A stretch of 64,000 nt of DNA. Origin: Amphibalanus amphitrite. Taxonomy: Eukaryota > Arthropoda > Thecostraca > Balanomorpha > Balanidae. Shown piece by piece: positions 40,497 to 52,938 of the stretch. Where the stretch lies: NCBI RefSeq assembly GCF_019059575.1, contig NW_024882304.1, positions 248,001-312,000 of the forward strand, read 5' to 3'. The notes below the pieces were generated by a model, which saw only the letters and a program-made list of their open reading frames with translations, made no database searches and was not told the DNA's origin. The translations under genes and the position numbers were made by a program. Within the stretch, counting starts at the first letter, position 1. Each line of letters opens with the position of its first letter.

Positions 40497-42908
40497 AATA
40501 CAGGTTTACGCGATAACTGTATAGGTTCGAGATATATTAAGGGGATTATCAGTTTGGTTGTCAAAACTTCTAGGTTTAATAAGTAGAGTTTGTTAGTTTC
40601 TTCATTAAACTGTATAGTAGGTGTGTATGGCTTTTCGAGGAGCTATGGAGATCCGAATGTTGGGACTTTGAATTGTGAAACGCCGCCCGCCCGCCGCAAA
40701 ACGCAAACACCGCAAAATGCGCCAAAGGCACGCCCGAAATGCCGACGCAAACGTCGCAAAAAATAAAGAATCGCCCGCCCGACGCAAAAAAAAAACGTAA
40801 AAACGCCGCAAAAATAAAACCGTTCGCATCGCACGCACGCTAACCGCCGACCGAAAACGCCTAAAAATCGCCCGCCCGCCACCAAACGCAAACACCGCAA
40901 AAAAAGCGCCCGCTCGCCCCAAACGCAAACACCGAAAAAAGGAAAAAAAGCGCCCGCCCGCCCCAAACGCAAAACGCACGCCCGAAACGCCAACGCAAGC
41001 GTCGCAATAAATAAAAACAAATAAAAAATCGCCCGCCCGCCGTAAACCGCAAAAAACGCAAAAACTCCGGAAACAAATCAAAACCGCCCGCATCGCCCGC
41101 CCGACCGCCACCAAACACAAACACCGCCGCAAAAAACCGCCCGCATCGCACGCCTGCCCGCCGCCAACCGCAAAACGCCGCAAAAAACGACCGCGTGCCG
41201 ATAAACGCAAACACCGCAAAAACGCAAACACCGCCGCAAAAAACCGCCCGCATCGCACGCCTGCCCGCCGCCAACCGCAAAACGCCGCAAACGCCGCAAC
41301 AAAGGAAACCGCCCACATCGCACGCCTAACCGCCGCCAATCGGAAAAGCCGCAAAAGGCCCTACCCTACCCTACCAATATACATACCCTACCCATACCCT
41401 ACCCTATGTCTAGCTTATACCCTATCATACCCAACTTTACCCTACCCTACCCAAACGGCAAACCTACCTCTACCCTATCCTACCCATACCAAAAACTACC
41501 TCTATCCTATACAATACCCTACCCATACAATACCCTACCCTACCCTACCCTACCCTACCCTACCCTACCCTACCCTACCAATACCCTACCCTTCCCATAT
41601 CGTATCCTACCTATAGCCGGCATACTCATGCCCCACTCATACTTGACCGAGGGGTTTTACCAAATTTGAGTGCTATCGTCCTACCTGTTCTTGAGATATA
41701 TAAATGGGCCCCTGCACGTGCGCACGCGCTTACTGAGACTCCGGATGACTTATGTAAGCCACCTGTCTAAATTGTCCCTAACAGTGTGCAAAATGTGAGT
41801 GAAATCGGCCCAGCCGTTCTTGAGATGTAGAAAGGGACCCCACACGTGCGCACGTGCATGAGTCCACCCCCACCTGTGACACATGACCCTACATCGCTTG
41901 GTGAGTGCCCTGCCTGCCGACAGTCCAAGTTTCAGCGCAATCGGCCCAGAAACGGCTGAGTTATATGCAAGTACAATTTTCAAGGGTTTACGATATCCCT
42001 AAGCGGGCGGTGCCTTGCAGCCTATGCCGTGCTGACTGATGGTCAAATGTTTGAAGACGATCCGATCGATGGCTATAAGCCATCGATCGGATTTCATCGG
42101 AAAATATGTCTAACGTTAACAAAACACGGTGGCATGCCTGAGTCATTTTCACGGATGTTTATTGACTTTTTGATAATGTTTTGGGTGGATATTGATCAGA
42201 AAAGAATGAGCTCTCCGAATATGTGTGTTTCATGGTCAATTTTCAACGTTTTCGATGCGTTATGATGTTGTAAAGGACAGCGCACTCGGTGCGCATCAAA
42301 CTTTCAAATAAATTTTTCATTATTAAGGAACTGGTAGTAACAATCACTTTTTCTTTTCATTCATTGCATCACACGTGCAATTACCTAAAAAATGGTACCA
42401 CACCGATTTCATTCGGTCAAACCGTTTTCAAACGGCACCGATTTTGCCTCCACGAGGCACGAAATCGGTCATTTTTTCACAACAATTGGTCCTGATGTGC
42501 ACGTGACGCGCCCAACGTTATAAAAACATATCAATACGCTAGCTGTATCTCTCCTCTATCGATCGGTGGCAACCGCGTGTCGCTGTGACAACTGGTCGTC
42601 AAGATATAGGCCCGGAAAGGAGCACGCGTCGGACCGATTTCGGCCAATATCGCCATTTTTCGCGCCGCGTGTTAAACCAATGGCGAGCGTGCCTCGTGCT
42701 CTTGACCCTGCCAGAGACGCACCCCTGGTCGGATTGCGCCCAAATTTTGATACGATCGTTCGATTTGACCACGCTTGGTGCCTGCCAAATTTCACGCTCC
42801 TGGATGGCGCCGTTCCGGCGCAAGACACCCAGATGTGGATGACACTTTTCGTTTGTGACACACAGACGTACAGACCGACAACTTCTCTTTTATAATATAT
42901 CCGACTAG
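40497..42908 (+). repeat. array unit 12, type B
   Basis: 2412 bp. C/A-rich block at about 40680-41360, TACCC array at about 41360-41630, core near 42175, a clear three-way-junction-like block (42402-42469), hairpin GCGCCGTTCCGGCGC near 42807 and CTAG end. The head matches units 5 and 17. Confidence 0.85.
42402..42469 (+). ncRNA. possible structured three-way junction in the array unit
   Basis: An outer 9-bp stem ACCGATTTC (42402-42410) / GAAATCGGT (42461-42469) encloses two hairpins: CCGTTT-tc-AAACGG (42422-42435) and GCCTC-cac-GAGGC (42446-42458). The outer stem is present in most type A and B units; the second hairpin only in type B. No transcription evidence is available, so RNA function is inference. 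A DNA cruciform is the alternative. Confidence 0.35.
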
Positions 42909-44419
42909 ATGGCATGTTTTGCGCTATAACTGTGCGTTTTGATAGATGCGTTTGAGGGGGCATTAGTTTGGGTGTGGGAACTTTTGATTTTTATTTGTCT
43001 TTTTTTGTCGGAGTTGGATATTTGTTTGAACGGCATGGTATGCTGGTGCTGGTTGCGGGTTGTTAGAGCCTTTCTCATGGTTTGCCTTTATCGAACTCAA
43101 ACCCACCCTATCCTACCCTAACCTACCCATACCCTACCTTACTCATAACCTACACATAGTTACCCTTCTCATACTCGATTAAAGTAACGTACCAAATTTG
43201 AGCGCAATCGGCCCAGCCGTTCTTGAGATATAAAAGCGGCCCGCTGCACGTGCGCACGCGCTAACTGAGACTCTAGATGACTTGTGCCAGCCACCCTTCT
43301 AAATTGTTCCTAACGGTGTACAAAATTTGAGCGAAATCGGCCCAGCCGTTCTTGAGATGTATAGGTGGACCCCTCACGTGCGCACGTGCAATCGATCCAC
43401 CCTAACTGTCACACATGACAATGCATCGCCAGATGAGTGCCCCCTCCACCCACAGTCCAAGTTTCAGCGCAATCGGCCCAGTAGTAACTGAGTTATTCCT
43501 AGTACAAAAATGTGCTGTTTACTGGTGAGCGCTTATTTTCAGTGTTTGGAATTCCCCTTTGCGGGCGGTGTATTGCAGCCCATGCTTTGATAGCTATTGC
43601 CAAAAGTTGAATGACTTGCCGGCCATAAGCCATCGATCGGATTTTATCGAAAAATACCTGTAACGTTAACAAAACACGGTCGTATGTTTGAGTCATTTTC
43701 ACAAAAGTTTATTGACTTTTCGATAATATTTTGGGTGGATATTGGTCAGAAAAGAATGCTCTTTCCGACTATGTAGGTTTCATAGCGATTGGTCAGCGTT
43801 TTCAATACGTTTTGATGTTGTAAAGGACATCGCGCTCCGCGCGAATTAAATTTTCAAACTAATTTTATATTATTAAGGAAATGGTACGTATCATCAGCTT
43901 TTGTTTGCTATTCTCTGATTACAAATACATTTGTCTGCAAAATGGTACAACACCGATTTCATTCCGTCAAACCGTTTTCCAGCGGCATCGATTTTCCCGT
44001 CACAATGCACGAAATCGGTCATTTTTTCGCAACTGGGGGTGCTGTCTTGCACGTGGCGCAAGCTATGCTATGAAACCATATCGATACGCTAGTTCCATCT
44101 CTCCTCTATCCAGTGGTGACAACCCCGTGTCGCTGCGACTCTCCGTTGCCGACTTATACAGCCGGGAAGTGGGCGCCGCAGGCCGGTTTTCGCCCGATCT
44201 TCGATTTGACCGTTTCCTGTGTTAACCCTATGGCGCACGCGAGCGCGTGCTGACGGCGCACCCCTGGGCCAATCCGTCCCAAATTTTAATACAGAGGTGA
44301 CATCAACCCACCGATTCGGCATGCCAAATTTCACGTCGATACGCGGCGCCGTTCCGGCGCAATAAGACACATAAGGCATGACACACGTACAGACATGTTA
44401 TAATTCATAATATAGACTA
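42909..44419 (+). repeat. array unit 13, type A
   Basis: 1511 bp, complete type A order, but with the G-C form of the hairpin (GCGCCGTTCCGGCGC near 44346), which is otherwise found in types B and C. The tail is cut at 'gacta' by a Tc1-like MITE inserted exactly in the unit junction. Confidence 0.85.
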
Positions 44420-45040
44420 CTATGGACGTCAAACCCCTTGAGACCCCACTTTTTGCGATAATTTTCAAATGCGTCAACTCTCGTTGACAATATTCTGGCA
44501 ATGTGTGTTTCAGAATCTGCCGAAACTTTTATTACTAAGGTATTTTGACGCCAAACGATTATGAAAGGTACTTCTCATTCACTCGTAATGCTAAGGTCAA
44601 TTCAGGCCCGGGCAGAGGCTTGCGCTCGGCCGCACTCGAGCCCCGCCACCAGCGCCATCTGCTCTTAATGTCATCTACCAGCGCCCGCTACCGCTACCAG
44701 CTACCGCCCACCATCAAGCCTGAACGGAGCGAGAGTCGCGAGTGACCGGTCGCCGGGCAAGGAGCGCCGGAGGGGTAGGGCGGAGCTTAGCGCTGACGTC
44801 ATTACGTTGCTCCACCCCATGAGCGCGTAGCCTCTACCCAAACAGCAGATTCGTTCCGTAAAATTTAACATTACGAGTGAATGAGAAGTACCTTTCATAA
44901 TCCTTTGGCGTCAAAATACCTTAGTAATAAAAGTTTCGGCAGGTTCTGAAACACACATTGCCAGAATATTGTCAACGAGAGTTGACGCATTTAAAAATTA
45001 TCGCAAAAAAGTGGGGTCTCAAGGGGTTTGACGTCCATAG
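44420..45040. mobile_element. Tc1/mariner-like MITE, complete, long inverted repeats
   Basis: 621 bp. It begins CTATGGACGTCAAACC and ends with the reverse complement. Inverted repeats are about 170 bp with few differences. TA on both sides (44418-44419, 45041-45042) is the Tc1/mariner target. The GC-rich middle is non-coding. A truncated, nearly identical copy sits at 23515-23972. Confidence 0.9.
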
Positions 45041-45042
45041 TA

Positions 45043-46793
45043 GATGGCATGTTTTGCGCTATAACTGTGCGTTTTGATAGATGCATTTGATGGGGCATTA
45101 GTTTGGGTGTGGGAACTCATGATTTTTATTTGTCTTATTTTGTCGGAGTTGGATATTTGTTTGAAAGGCATGTTATGCTGGTGCTGGTTGCGGGTTGTTA
45201 GAGCCTTTCTCATGGTTTGCCTTTATCGAGCTCAAACACACCCTACCCTACCCTAACCTACCCATACCCTATCTTACTCATAACCTACACGTCGTTACCC
45301 TTCTCATACTCGATTAAAGTAATGTACCAAATTTGAGCGCAATCGGCCCAGCCGTTCTTGAGATATAAAAGCGGCCCGCTGCACGTGCGCACGCGCTAAC
45401 TGAGACTCTAGATGACTTGTGCCAGCCACCCTTCTAAATTGTTCCTAACGGTGTACAAAATTTGAGCGAAATCGGCCCAGCCGTTCTTGAGATGTATAGG
45501 TGGACCCCTCACGTGCGCACGTGCAATCGATCCACCCTACCTGTCACACATGACCATGCATCGCCAGATGAGTGCCCCCTCCACCCACAGTCCAAGTTTC
45601 AGCGCAATCGGCCCAGTAGTAGCTGAGTTATTCCTAGTACAAAAATGTGCTGTTTACTGGTGAGCGCTTATTTTCAGTGTTTGGAATTCCCCTTTGCGGG
45701 CGGTGCATTGCAGCCCATGCTTTGATAGCTATTGCCAAAAGTTGAATGACTTGCCGGCCATAAGCCATCGATCGGATTTTATCGAAAAATACCTGTAACG
45801 TTAACAAAACACGGTCGTATGTTTGAGTCATTTTCACAAAAGTTTATTGACTTTTCGATAATATTTTGGGTGGATATTGGTCAGAAAAGAATGCTCTTTC
45901 CGAATATTTTTTATTATTATTTTATTTATTCCTCGTCCTCCACACGGGATATGTTTTTCCCATTTATGGGAGGGCTCCTGCTCCTCCTCAGGGCTACGGT
46001 GCAAGGCGGGAGCCCACCCCACCCCCCAGTGACACAGTTGGGGACGCCAGTCCGGAAGCCGGGCGGCACCGGGGATCGAACCCGGGTCCTCCCGACCACA
46101 GAACCGACGCCTTACCAACTGCGCCACTGGAGCCGCTATGAAATATGTAGGTTTCATAGCGATTGGTCAGCGTTTTCAATACGTTTTGATGTTGTAAAGG
46201 ACATCGCGCTCCGCGCGAATCAAATTTTCAAACTAATTTTATATTATTAAGGAAATGGTACGTATCATCAGCTTTTGTTTGCTATTCTCTGATTACACAT
46301 ACATTTGTCTGCAAAATGGTACAACACCGATTTCATTCCGTCAAACCGTTTTCCAGCGGCATCGATTTTCCCGTCACAATGCACGAAATCGGTCATTTTT
46401 CGCAACTGGGGGTGCTGTCTTGCACGTGGCGCAAGCTATGCTATGAAACCATATCGATACGCTAGTTCCATCTCTCCTCTATCCAGTGGTGACAACCCCG
46501 TGTCGCTGCGACTCTCCGTTGCCGACTTATACAGCCGGGAAGTGGGCGCCGCAGGCCGGTTTTCGCCCGATCTTCGATTTGACCGTTTCCTGTGTTAACC
46601 CTATGGCGCACGCGAGCGCGTGCTGACGGCGCACCCCTGGGCCAATCCGTCCCAAATTTTAATACAGAGGTGACATCAACCCACCGATTCGGCATGCCAA
46701 AATTCACGTCGCTACGCGGCGCCTTTCAGGCGCAATAAGACACATAAGGCATGACACACGTACAGACATCTTATAATTCATAATATAGACTAG
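45043..46793 (+). repeat. array unit 14, type A, with SINE insertion
   Basis: Without the SINE about 1512 bp, very close in sequence to unit 13. It resumes at 'aatatgtaggtttcatagcg' after the SINE. Hairpin GCGCCTTTCAGGCGC lies near 46721; CTAG end. Confidence 0.85.
45908..46141 (-). mobile_element. tRNA-derived SINE, 234 bp
   Basis: On the minus strand the 5' part is tRNA-like: box A TGGCGCAGTTGG (46115-46126) and box B GGTTCGATCCC (46072-46082), 32 bp apart as in a tRNA. The body is unrelated and ends in an A/T-rich tail of AATAA-type repeats. A short target duplication AATAT (45903-45907, 46142-46146) flanks it. Transcription would be by RNA polymerase III; mobilisation needs a LINE partner, and the tail gives no match to the LINE in this window. 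Confidence 0.9.
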
Positions 46794-48298
46794 ATGGCCA
46801 TGTTTGCGCGATAACTGTATAGATTCGATAGATGTTGTTGATGGGGCCATTAATTTGGGTGTGGGAACTTATGATTTTTATTTGTCTTATTTTGTCGGAG
46901 TTGGATATTTGTTTGAACGGCATGGAATGCTGGTGCTGGTTGCGGGTTGTTAGAGCCTTTCTCGTGGTTTGCCTTTATCGAACTCAAAGCTACCCTACCC
47001 TTACCTACCCATACCCTACCTTACTAATAACCTACACATAGTTACCCTTCTCATACTCGATTAAAGTAACGTACCAAATTTGAGCGCAATCGGCCCAGCC
47101 GTTCTTGAGATATAAAACTGGCCCACTGCACGTGCGCACGCGCTGAGACTCCAGATGACTTGTGCCAGCCACCTTTCTAAATTGTCCCCAACAGTGTACA
47201 AAATTTGAGCGAAATCGGCCCAGCCGTTCTTGAGATGTAGAAGCGGACCCCTCACGTGCGCACGTGCAATCGATCCACCCTACCTGTCACACATGACCAT
47301 GCATCGCCAGGTGAGTGCCCCCTCCACCCACAGTCCAAGTTTTAGCTCAATCGGCCCAGTAGCAGCCGAGTTATTCCTAGTACAATAATGTGCTGTTTAC
47401 AGTGGCAAGCGCTTATTTTCAGTTTGGAATTCCCCTTTGCGGGCGGTGCATTGCAGCCCATGCTTTGATAGCTGTTGTCAAAAGTTGAACGACTTGCCGG
47501 CCATAAGCCATCGATCGGATTTTGTCGAAAAATACCGGTAACGTTAACAAAACACGGTCACATGCTTGAGTCATTTTCACAAAAGTTTATTGACTTTCCG
47601 ATAATATTTTGGGTGGATATTGGTCAGAAAGGAATGCTCTTTCCGAATATGTAGGTTTCATAGCGATTGATCAGCGTTTTCAATACGTTTTGATGTTGTA
47701 AAGGACAACGCACTCCGCGCGAATCAAATTTTCAAATTAATTTTTCATTATTAAGGAAATGGTACGGATCATCAGTTTTTGTTTGCTATTCTCTGATTAC
47801 ACATACATTTGTCTGCAAAATGGTACCACACCGATTTCATTCCGTCAAACCGTTTTCCAGCGGCATCCATTTTCCCGTCACAATGCACGAAATCGGTCAT
47901 TTTTTCACAACCGGGGGTGGTGTCTTGCACGTGGCGCGTGCTATGCTATGAAACCATATCAGTACGCTAGGCCCATCTCTCCTCTATCCAGTGGTGAAAA
48001 CCGCTTCTCGCTGCGCCCACCCGTTGCCGACTTATATAGCCGGGAAACAGGCGCCACAGGCCGGTTTTCGCCCGATCGTCGAATTGACCGTTTCCCGTGT
48101 TAACCCTATGGCGCACGCGAGCGCGTGCTGACGGCGCACCCGTGGTCCAATCCGTCCCAAATTTTCATACAGAGGTCGCCTCAACCCACAGATTCGACAT
48201 GCCAAATTTCACGCCGATACGCGGCGCCTTTCAGGCGCAATAAGACACATAAGGCATGACAGTCGTACAGACATGTTATAATTCATAATATAGACTAG
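46794..48298 (+). repeat. array unit 15, type A
   Basis: 1505 bp, complete. Head variant 'atggccatgtttgcgcgata'. The last ~608 bp are the same as those of unit 17 at 52330-52938. Hairpin GCGCCTTTCAGGCGC near 48226. Confidence 0.85.
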
Positions 48299-50752
48299 AA
48301 TACAGGTTTACGCGATAACTGTATAGGTTCGAGATATATTAAGGGGATTATCAGTTTGGTTGTCAAAACTTCTAGGTTTAATAAGTAGAGTTTGGTAGTT
48401 TCTTCATTAAACTGTATAGTAGGTGTGTATGGCTTTTCGAGGAGCAATGGAGATCCTAATGTTGGGACTTTGAATTGTGAAACGCCGCCCGTCCGCCGCA
48501 AAACGCAAACACCGCAAAATGCGCCAAAGGCACGCCCGAAATGCCGACGCAAACGTCGCAAAAAATAAAGAATCGCCCGCCCGACGCAAAAAAAAAACGC
48601 AAAAACGCCGCAAAAATAAAACCGTTCGCATCGAACGCACGCTAACCGCCAACCGAAAACGCCTAAAAATCGCCCGCCCGCCACCAAACGCAAACACCGC
48701 AAAAAAGCGCCCGCTCGCTTCAAACGCAAACACCGAAAAAAGGAACCAAAAAAGCGCCCGCCCGCCCCAAACGCAAAACGCACGCCCGAAGCGCCAACGC
48801 AAACGTCGCAATAAATAAAAACAAATAAAAAATCGCCCGCCCGCCGTCAACCGCAAAAAAAAAAACGCAAAAAACGCCGAAAACAAATCAAAACCGCCCG
48901 CATCGCCCGCCCGACCGCCACCAAACAAACACCGCCGCAAAAAACCGCCCGCATCGCACGCCTGCCCGCCGCCAACCGCAAAACGCCGCAAAAAACGACC
49001 GCGTGCCGATAAACGCAAACACCGCAAAAGCGCAAACGCCGCCGCAAAAAAACGCCCGCCCGAATCGCACGCCTCCCCGCCGCCAACCGCAAAACGCCGC
49101 AAACGCCGCAACAAAGGAAACCGCCCACATCGTACGCCTAACCGCCGCCAATAGGAAAAGCCGCAAAAGGCCCTACCCTACCCTACCAATATACATACCC
49201 TACCCATACCCTAGTCCTACCCATACCCTACCCATACCCTACCCTACGATTACCTTATACCCTACCATACCGAACTTTACCCTATCATACCCAACTTTAC
49301 CCTACCCTACCCAAACGGCAAACCTACCTCTACCCTATCCTACCCATACCCAAAACTACCTCTATCCTATACAATACCCTACCCATACAATACCCTACCC
49401 CCTACCCTACCCTACCCTACCCTACCCATACCCTACCCTTCCCATACCGTACCCTACCTATACCCGGCATACTCATGCCCTACTTATACTTGACCAAAGA
49501 GTTTCACAACATTTGAGTGCTGTCGTCCTACCGGTTCTTGAGATATATAAATGGGCCCCTGCACGTGCGCACGCGCTTACTGAGACTCCAGATGACTTAT
49601 GTAAGCCACCTGTCTAAATTGTCCCTAACAGTGTACAAAATTTGATTGAAATCGACCCAGGGATTCATCAGATGTAGAAGCAGACCCCCTCACGTGCGCA
49701 CGTGCATGAGTCCACCCCACCTGTGACACATGACCCTACATCGCTTGGTGAGTGCCCTGCCTGCCGAAAGTCCAAGTTTCAGCGCAATCGGCCCAGAAAC
49801 GACTGAGTTATATGTAAGTACAATTTTCAAGGGTTTGCAATATCCCTAAGCGGGCGGTGCCTTGTAGCCTATGCCGTGCCGACTGATTGGCAAAAGTTTA
49901 ATGACATGCCGGCTATAAGCCATCGATCGGATTTCATCGGAAAATATGTCTAACGTTAACGAAACACGGTGGTATGCCTGAGTCATTTTCACGGAAGTTT
50001 ATTGACTTTTTGATAATGTTTTGGGTGGATATTGATCAGAAAAGAATGCGCTATCCGAATATGTGTGTTTCATGGTCAATTTTCAACGTTTTCGATACGT
50101 TATGATGTTGTAAAGGACAGCGCACTCGGCGCGCATCAAACTTTCAAATAAATCTTTCGTTATTAGTGAAGTGGTAGTAGCAATCACTTTTTCTTTTTAT
50201 TCATTGCATCACACGTGCAATTACCTAAAAAATGGTACCACACCGATTTCATTCGGCCAAACCGTTTTCAAAGGGCACCGATTTTTCCTCTACGAGGCAC
50301 GAAATCGGTCATTTTTTCACAACAATTGGTCCTGATGTGCACGTGACGCGCCCAACGTTATAAAACCACATCAATACGCTAGCTTTAGCTCTCCTCTATC
50401 GATCGGTGGCAACCGCGTGTCGCTGTGACCACCGGTCGTCAAGATATAAGCCCGGAAAGGAGCACGCGTCGGACCGATTTCGGCCGACGGCGCCGTTTTT
50501 CGCGCCCCGTGTTAAACCAATGGCGAGCGTGCCTCGTGCTCGCGACGCCGCCAGAGACGCACCCCTGGTCGGATCGCGCCCAAATTTTGATACGATCGTT
50601 CGATTTGACCACGCTTGTCGACTGCCAAATTTCACGCTCCTACATGGCGCCGTTCCGGCGCAAGACACCCAGATGTGGATGACACTTTTCTTTTGTGACA
50701 CACAGACGTACAGACCGACAACTTCTCTTTTATAATATATCCGATAGACTAG
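48299..50752 (+). repeat. array unit 16, type B (twin of 18418-20866)
   Basis: 2454 bp. The first ~2.1 kb read the same as unit 5, differing mainly in A-run lengths; the last ~300 bp differ at several sites. C/A-rich block at about 48482-49170, TACCC array at about 49170-49460. Hairpin GCGCCGTTCCGGCGC near 50647. The tail is followed by an extra 'atagactag'. Confidence 0.85.
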
Positions 50753-52938
50753 ATGGCATATTTTGCGCTATAACTGTGCGTTTTGATAGATGCGTTTAAA
50801 GGTAGACTGCCACCATTTTTTCACAAAACGGTTTTCCACTAGAGCTGAGCCACCTATCTCCCAGACTGAAGTCGGTTTTCCGAAATTCGAACCCGTTTGC
50901 GAGAAATCGGAGACCAAAGTTCAGTTTGATGCCATTTTTTTAGTCCAAGAAAACCGACATCTCTACTGTTTATCGATAACTTTGAAACATGAATTTTCTT
51001 ATCTTTTGGCAAATATATGTCAAAACTTTGATTGTTTCGAGATCAGAGAAGAATTTTGGAGTGTCAAAATAAAAGTTAAACTTATATATTCAGTAGTTCA
51101 TTTTTCCCAAAAAGTGTGGGAAATGGGGTTTAACATGGGCCAGACCCATTCCAAATAAGTCATGATTTTTAAATGTTTTACGAAGTTAAATGCAAAATAA
51201 ATTAAACATGGCCAATTTCTTATGAAATCATATATTAGTAAATCATAAAATACCTTACTTTTTCAAATAAAATGTAATAATCTTATGACCTTGAAGTCTA
51301 GTGATGTGTAAACATTGTCGCTAGACATTAACCGATTGATAATTGTATGATAATCGATAATTTTTTCGCGATTCACGTGATGATACTTTGTCAGGTGAAT
51401 TCTAAAATTTTGTTTTGTCCAGGGAATAAATCATAGGCCGATCTGAGAAAACTTTTTGAAGGTGGCAGTCTTCCTTTAAGGGGGCATTAGTTTGGGTGTG
51501 GGAACTTATGATTTTTATTTGTCTTATTTTGTCGGAGTTGGATATTTGTTTGAACAGCATGTTATGCTGGCGCTGGTTGGGGGTTGTTAGAGCCTTTCTC
51601 ATGGTTTGCCTTCATCGAACTCAAACCCACCCTACCCTACCCTAACTTACCCATACCCTACCTTACTGATAACACATAGTTACCCTTCTCATACTCGATT
51701 AAAGTAACGTGCCAAATTTGAGCGCAATCGGTCCAGCCGTTCTTGAGATATAAAACTGGTCCACTGCACGTGCCCACGCGCTAGCTGAGACTCCAGATGA
51801 CTTGTGCCAGCCACCTTTCTAAATTGTCCCCAAGAGTAAACAAAATTTGAGCGAAATCGGCCCAGCCGTTCTTGAGATGTATAAGTGGACCCCTCACGCG
51901 CGCACGTGCAATCAACCCACCCTACCTGTCACACATGACCATGCATCGCCAGGTGAGTGCCCCCTCCATCCACAGTCCAAGTTTCAGCTCAATCGGCCCA
52001 GTACCAGCTGAGTTGTTCCTAGTACAATAATGTGCTGTTTACTGGTAGGCGCTTATTTTCAGTGTTTGGAATTCCCCTTTGCGGGCGGTGCATTGCAGCC
52101 CATGCTTTGATAGCTAATGTCAAAGTTGTATGACCTGCCGGCCATAAGCATCGATCGGATTTTGTCGAAAAATACCTGTAACGTTAACAAAACACGGTCG
52201 TATGTTTGAGTCGTTTTCACAAAAGTTTATTGACTTTTCGGTAATATTTTGGGTGGATATTGGTCAGAAAAGAATGCTCTTTCCGAATATGTAGGTTTCA
52301 AAGCCATTGATCAGCGTTTTCAATACGTTTTGATGTTGTAAAGGACAACGCACTCCGCGCGAATCAAATTTTCAAATTAATTTTTCATTATTAAGGAAAT
52401 GGTACGGATCATCAGTTTTTGTTTGCTATTCTCTGATTACACATACATTTGTCTGCAAAATGGTACCACACCGATTTCATTCCGTCAAACCGTTTTCCAG
52501 CGGCATCCATTTTCCCGTCACAATGCACGAAATCGGTCATTTTTTCACAACCGGGGGTGGTGTCTTGCACGTGGCGCGTGCTATGCTATGAAACCATATC
52601 AGTACGCTAGGCCCATCTCTCCTCTATCCAGTGGTGAAAACCGCTTCTCGCTGCGCCCACCCGTTGCCGACTTATATAGCCGGGAAACAGGCGCCACAGG
52701 CCGGTTTTCGCCCGATCGTCGAATTGACCGTTTCCCGTGTTAACCCTATGGCGCACGCGAGCGCGTGCTGACGGCGCACCCGTGGTCCAATCCGTCCCAA
52801 ATTTTCATACAGAGGTCGCCTCAACCCACAGATTCGACATGCCAAATTTCACGCCGATACGCGGCGCCTTTCAGGCGCAATAAGACACATAAGGCATGAC
52901 AGTCGTACAGACATGTTATAATTCATAATATAGACTAG
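50753..52938 (+). repeat. array unit 17, type A, with TTAA MITE in its head
   Basis: 1506 bp without the MITE at 50800-51475. Motif copies at about 51713, 51843 and 51978; core near 52245; hairpin GCGCCTTTCAGGCGC near 52866; CTAG end. The 3' 608 bp are shared with unit 15 while the 5' half differs, so it is chimeric. Confidence 0.85.
50800..51475. mobile_element. TTAA-flanked MITE, 676 bp
   Basis: TTAA (50796-50799, 51476-51479) flanks inverted ends AGG(T/A)AGACTGCCACC. The interior is AT-rich. A 122-codon frame (50790-51158) crosses the element end and has no recognisable domain, so I treat it as chance. The TTAA target suggests a piggyBac-like mobiliser. Confidence 0.8.

Noticed and set aside
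42402-42469. Hammerhead ribozyme in the three-way-junction-like block
   Set aside because: GAAA is present after a stem, but no CUGANGA core precedes the second hairpin in any copy I checked.
43881-44225. A recurring 60-166 codon frame beginning 'MVRIISFCLL' in most type A units
   Set aside because: It recurs because the units are homologous. Frames are broken or extended differently by small indels (e.g. at 46255 and 53909), there is no start context or domain, and it covers the paired-stem region. A dN/dS test over all copies would decide.
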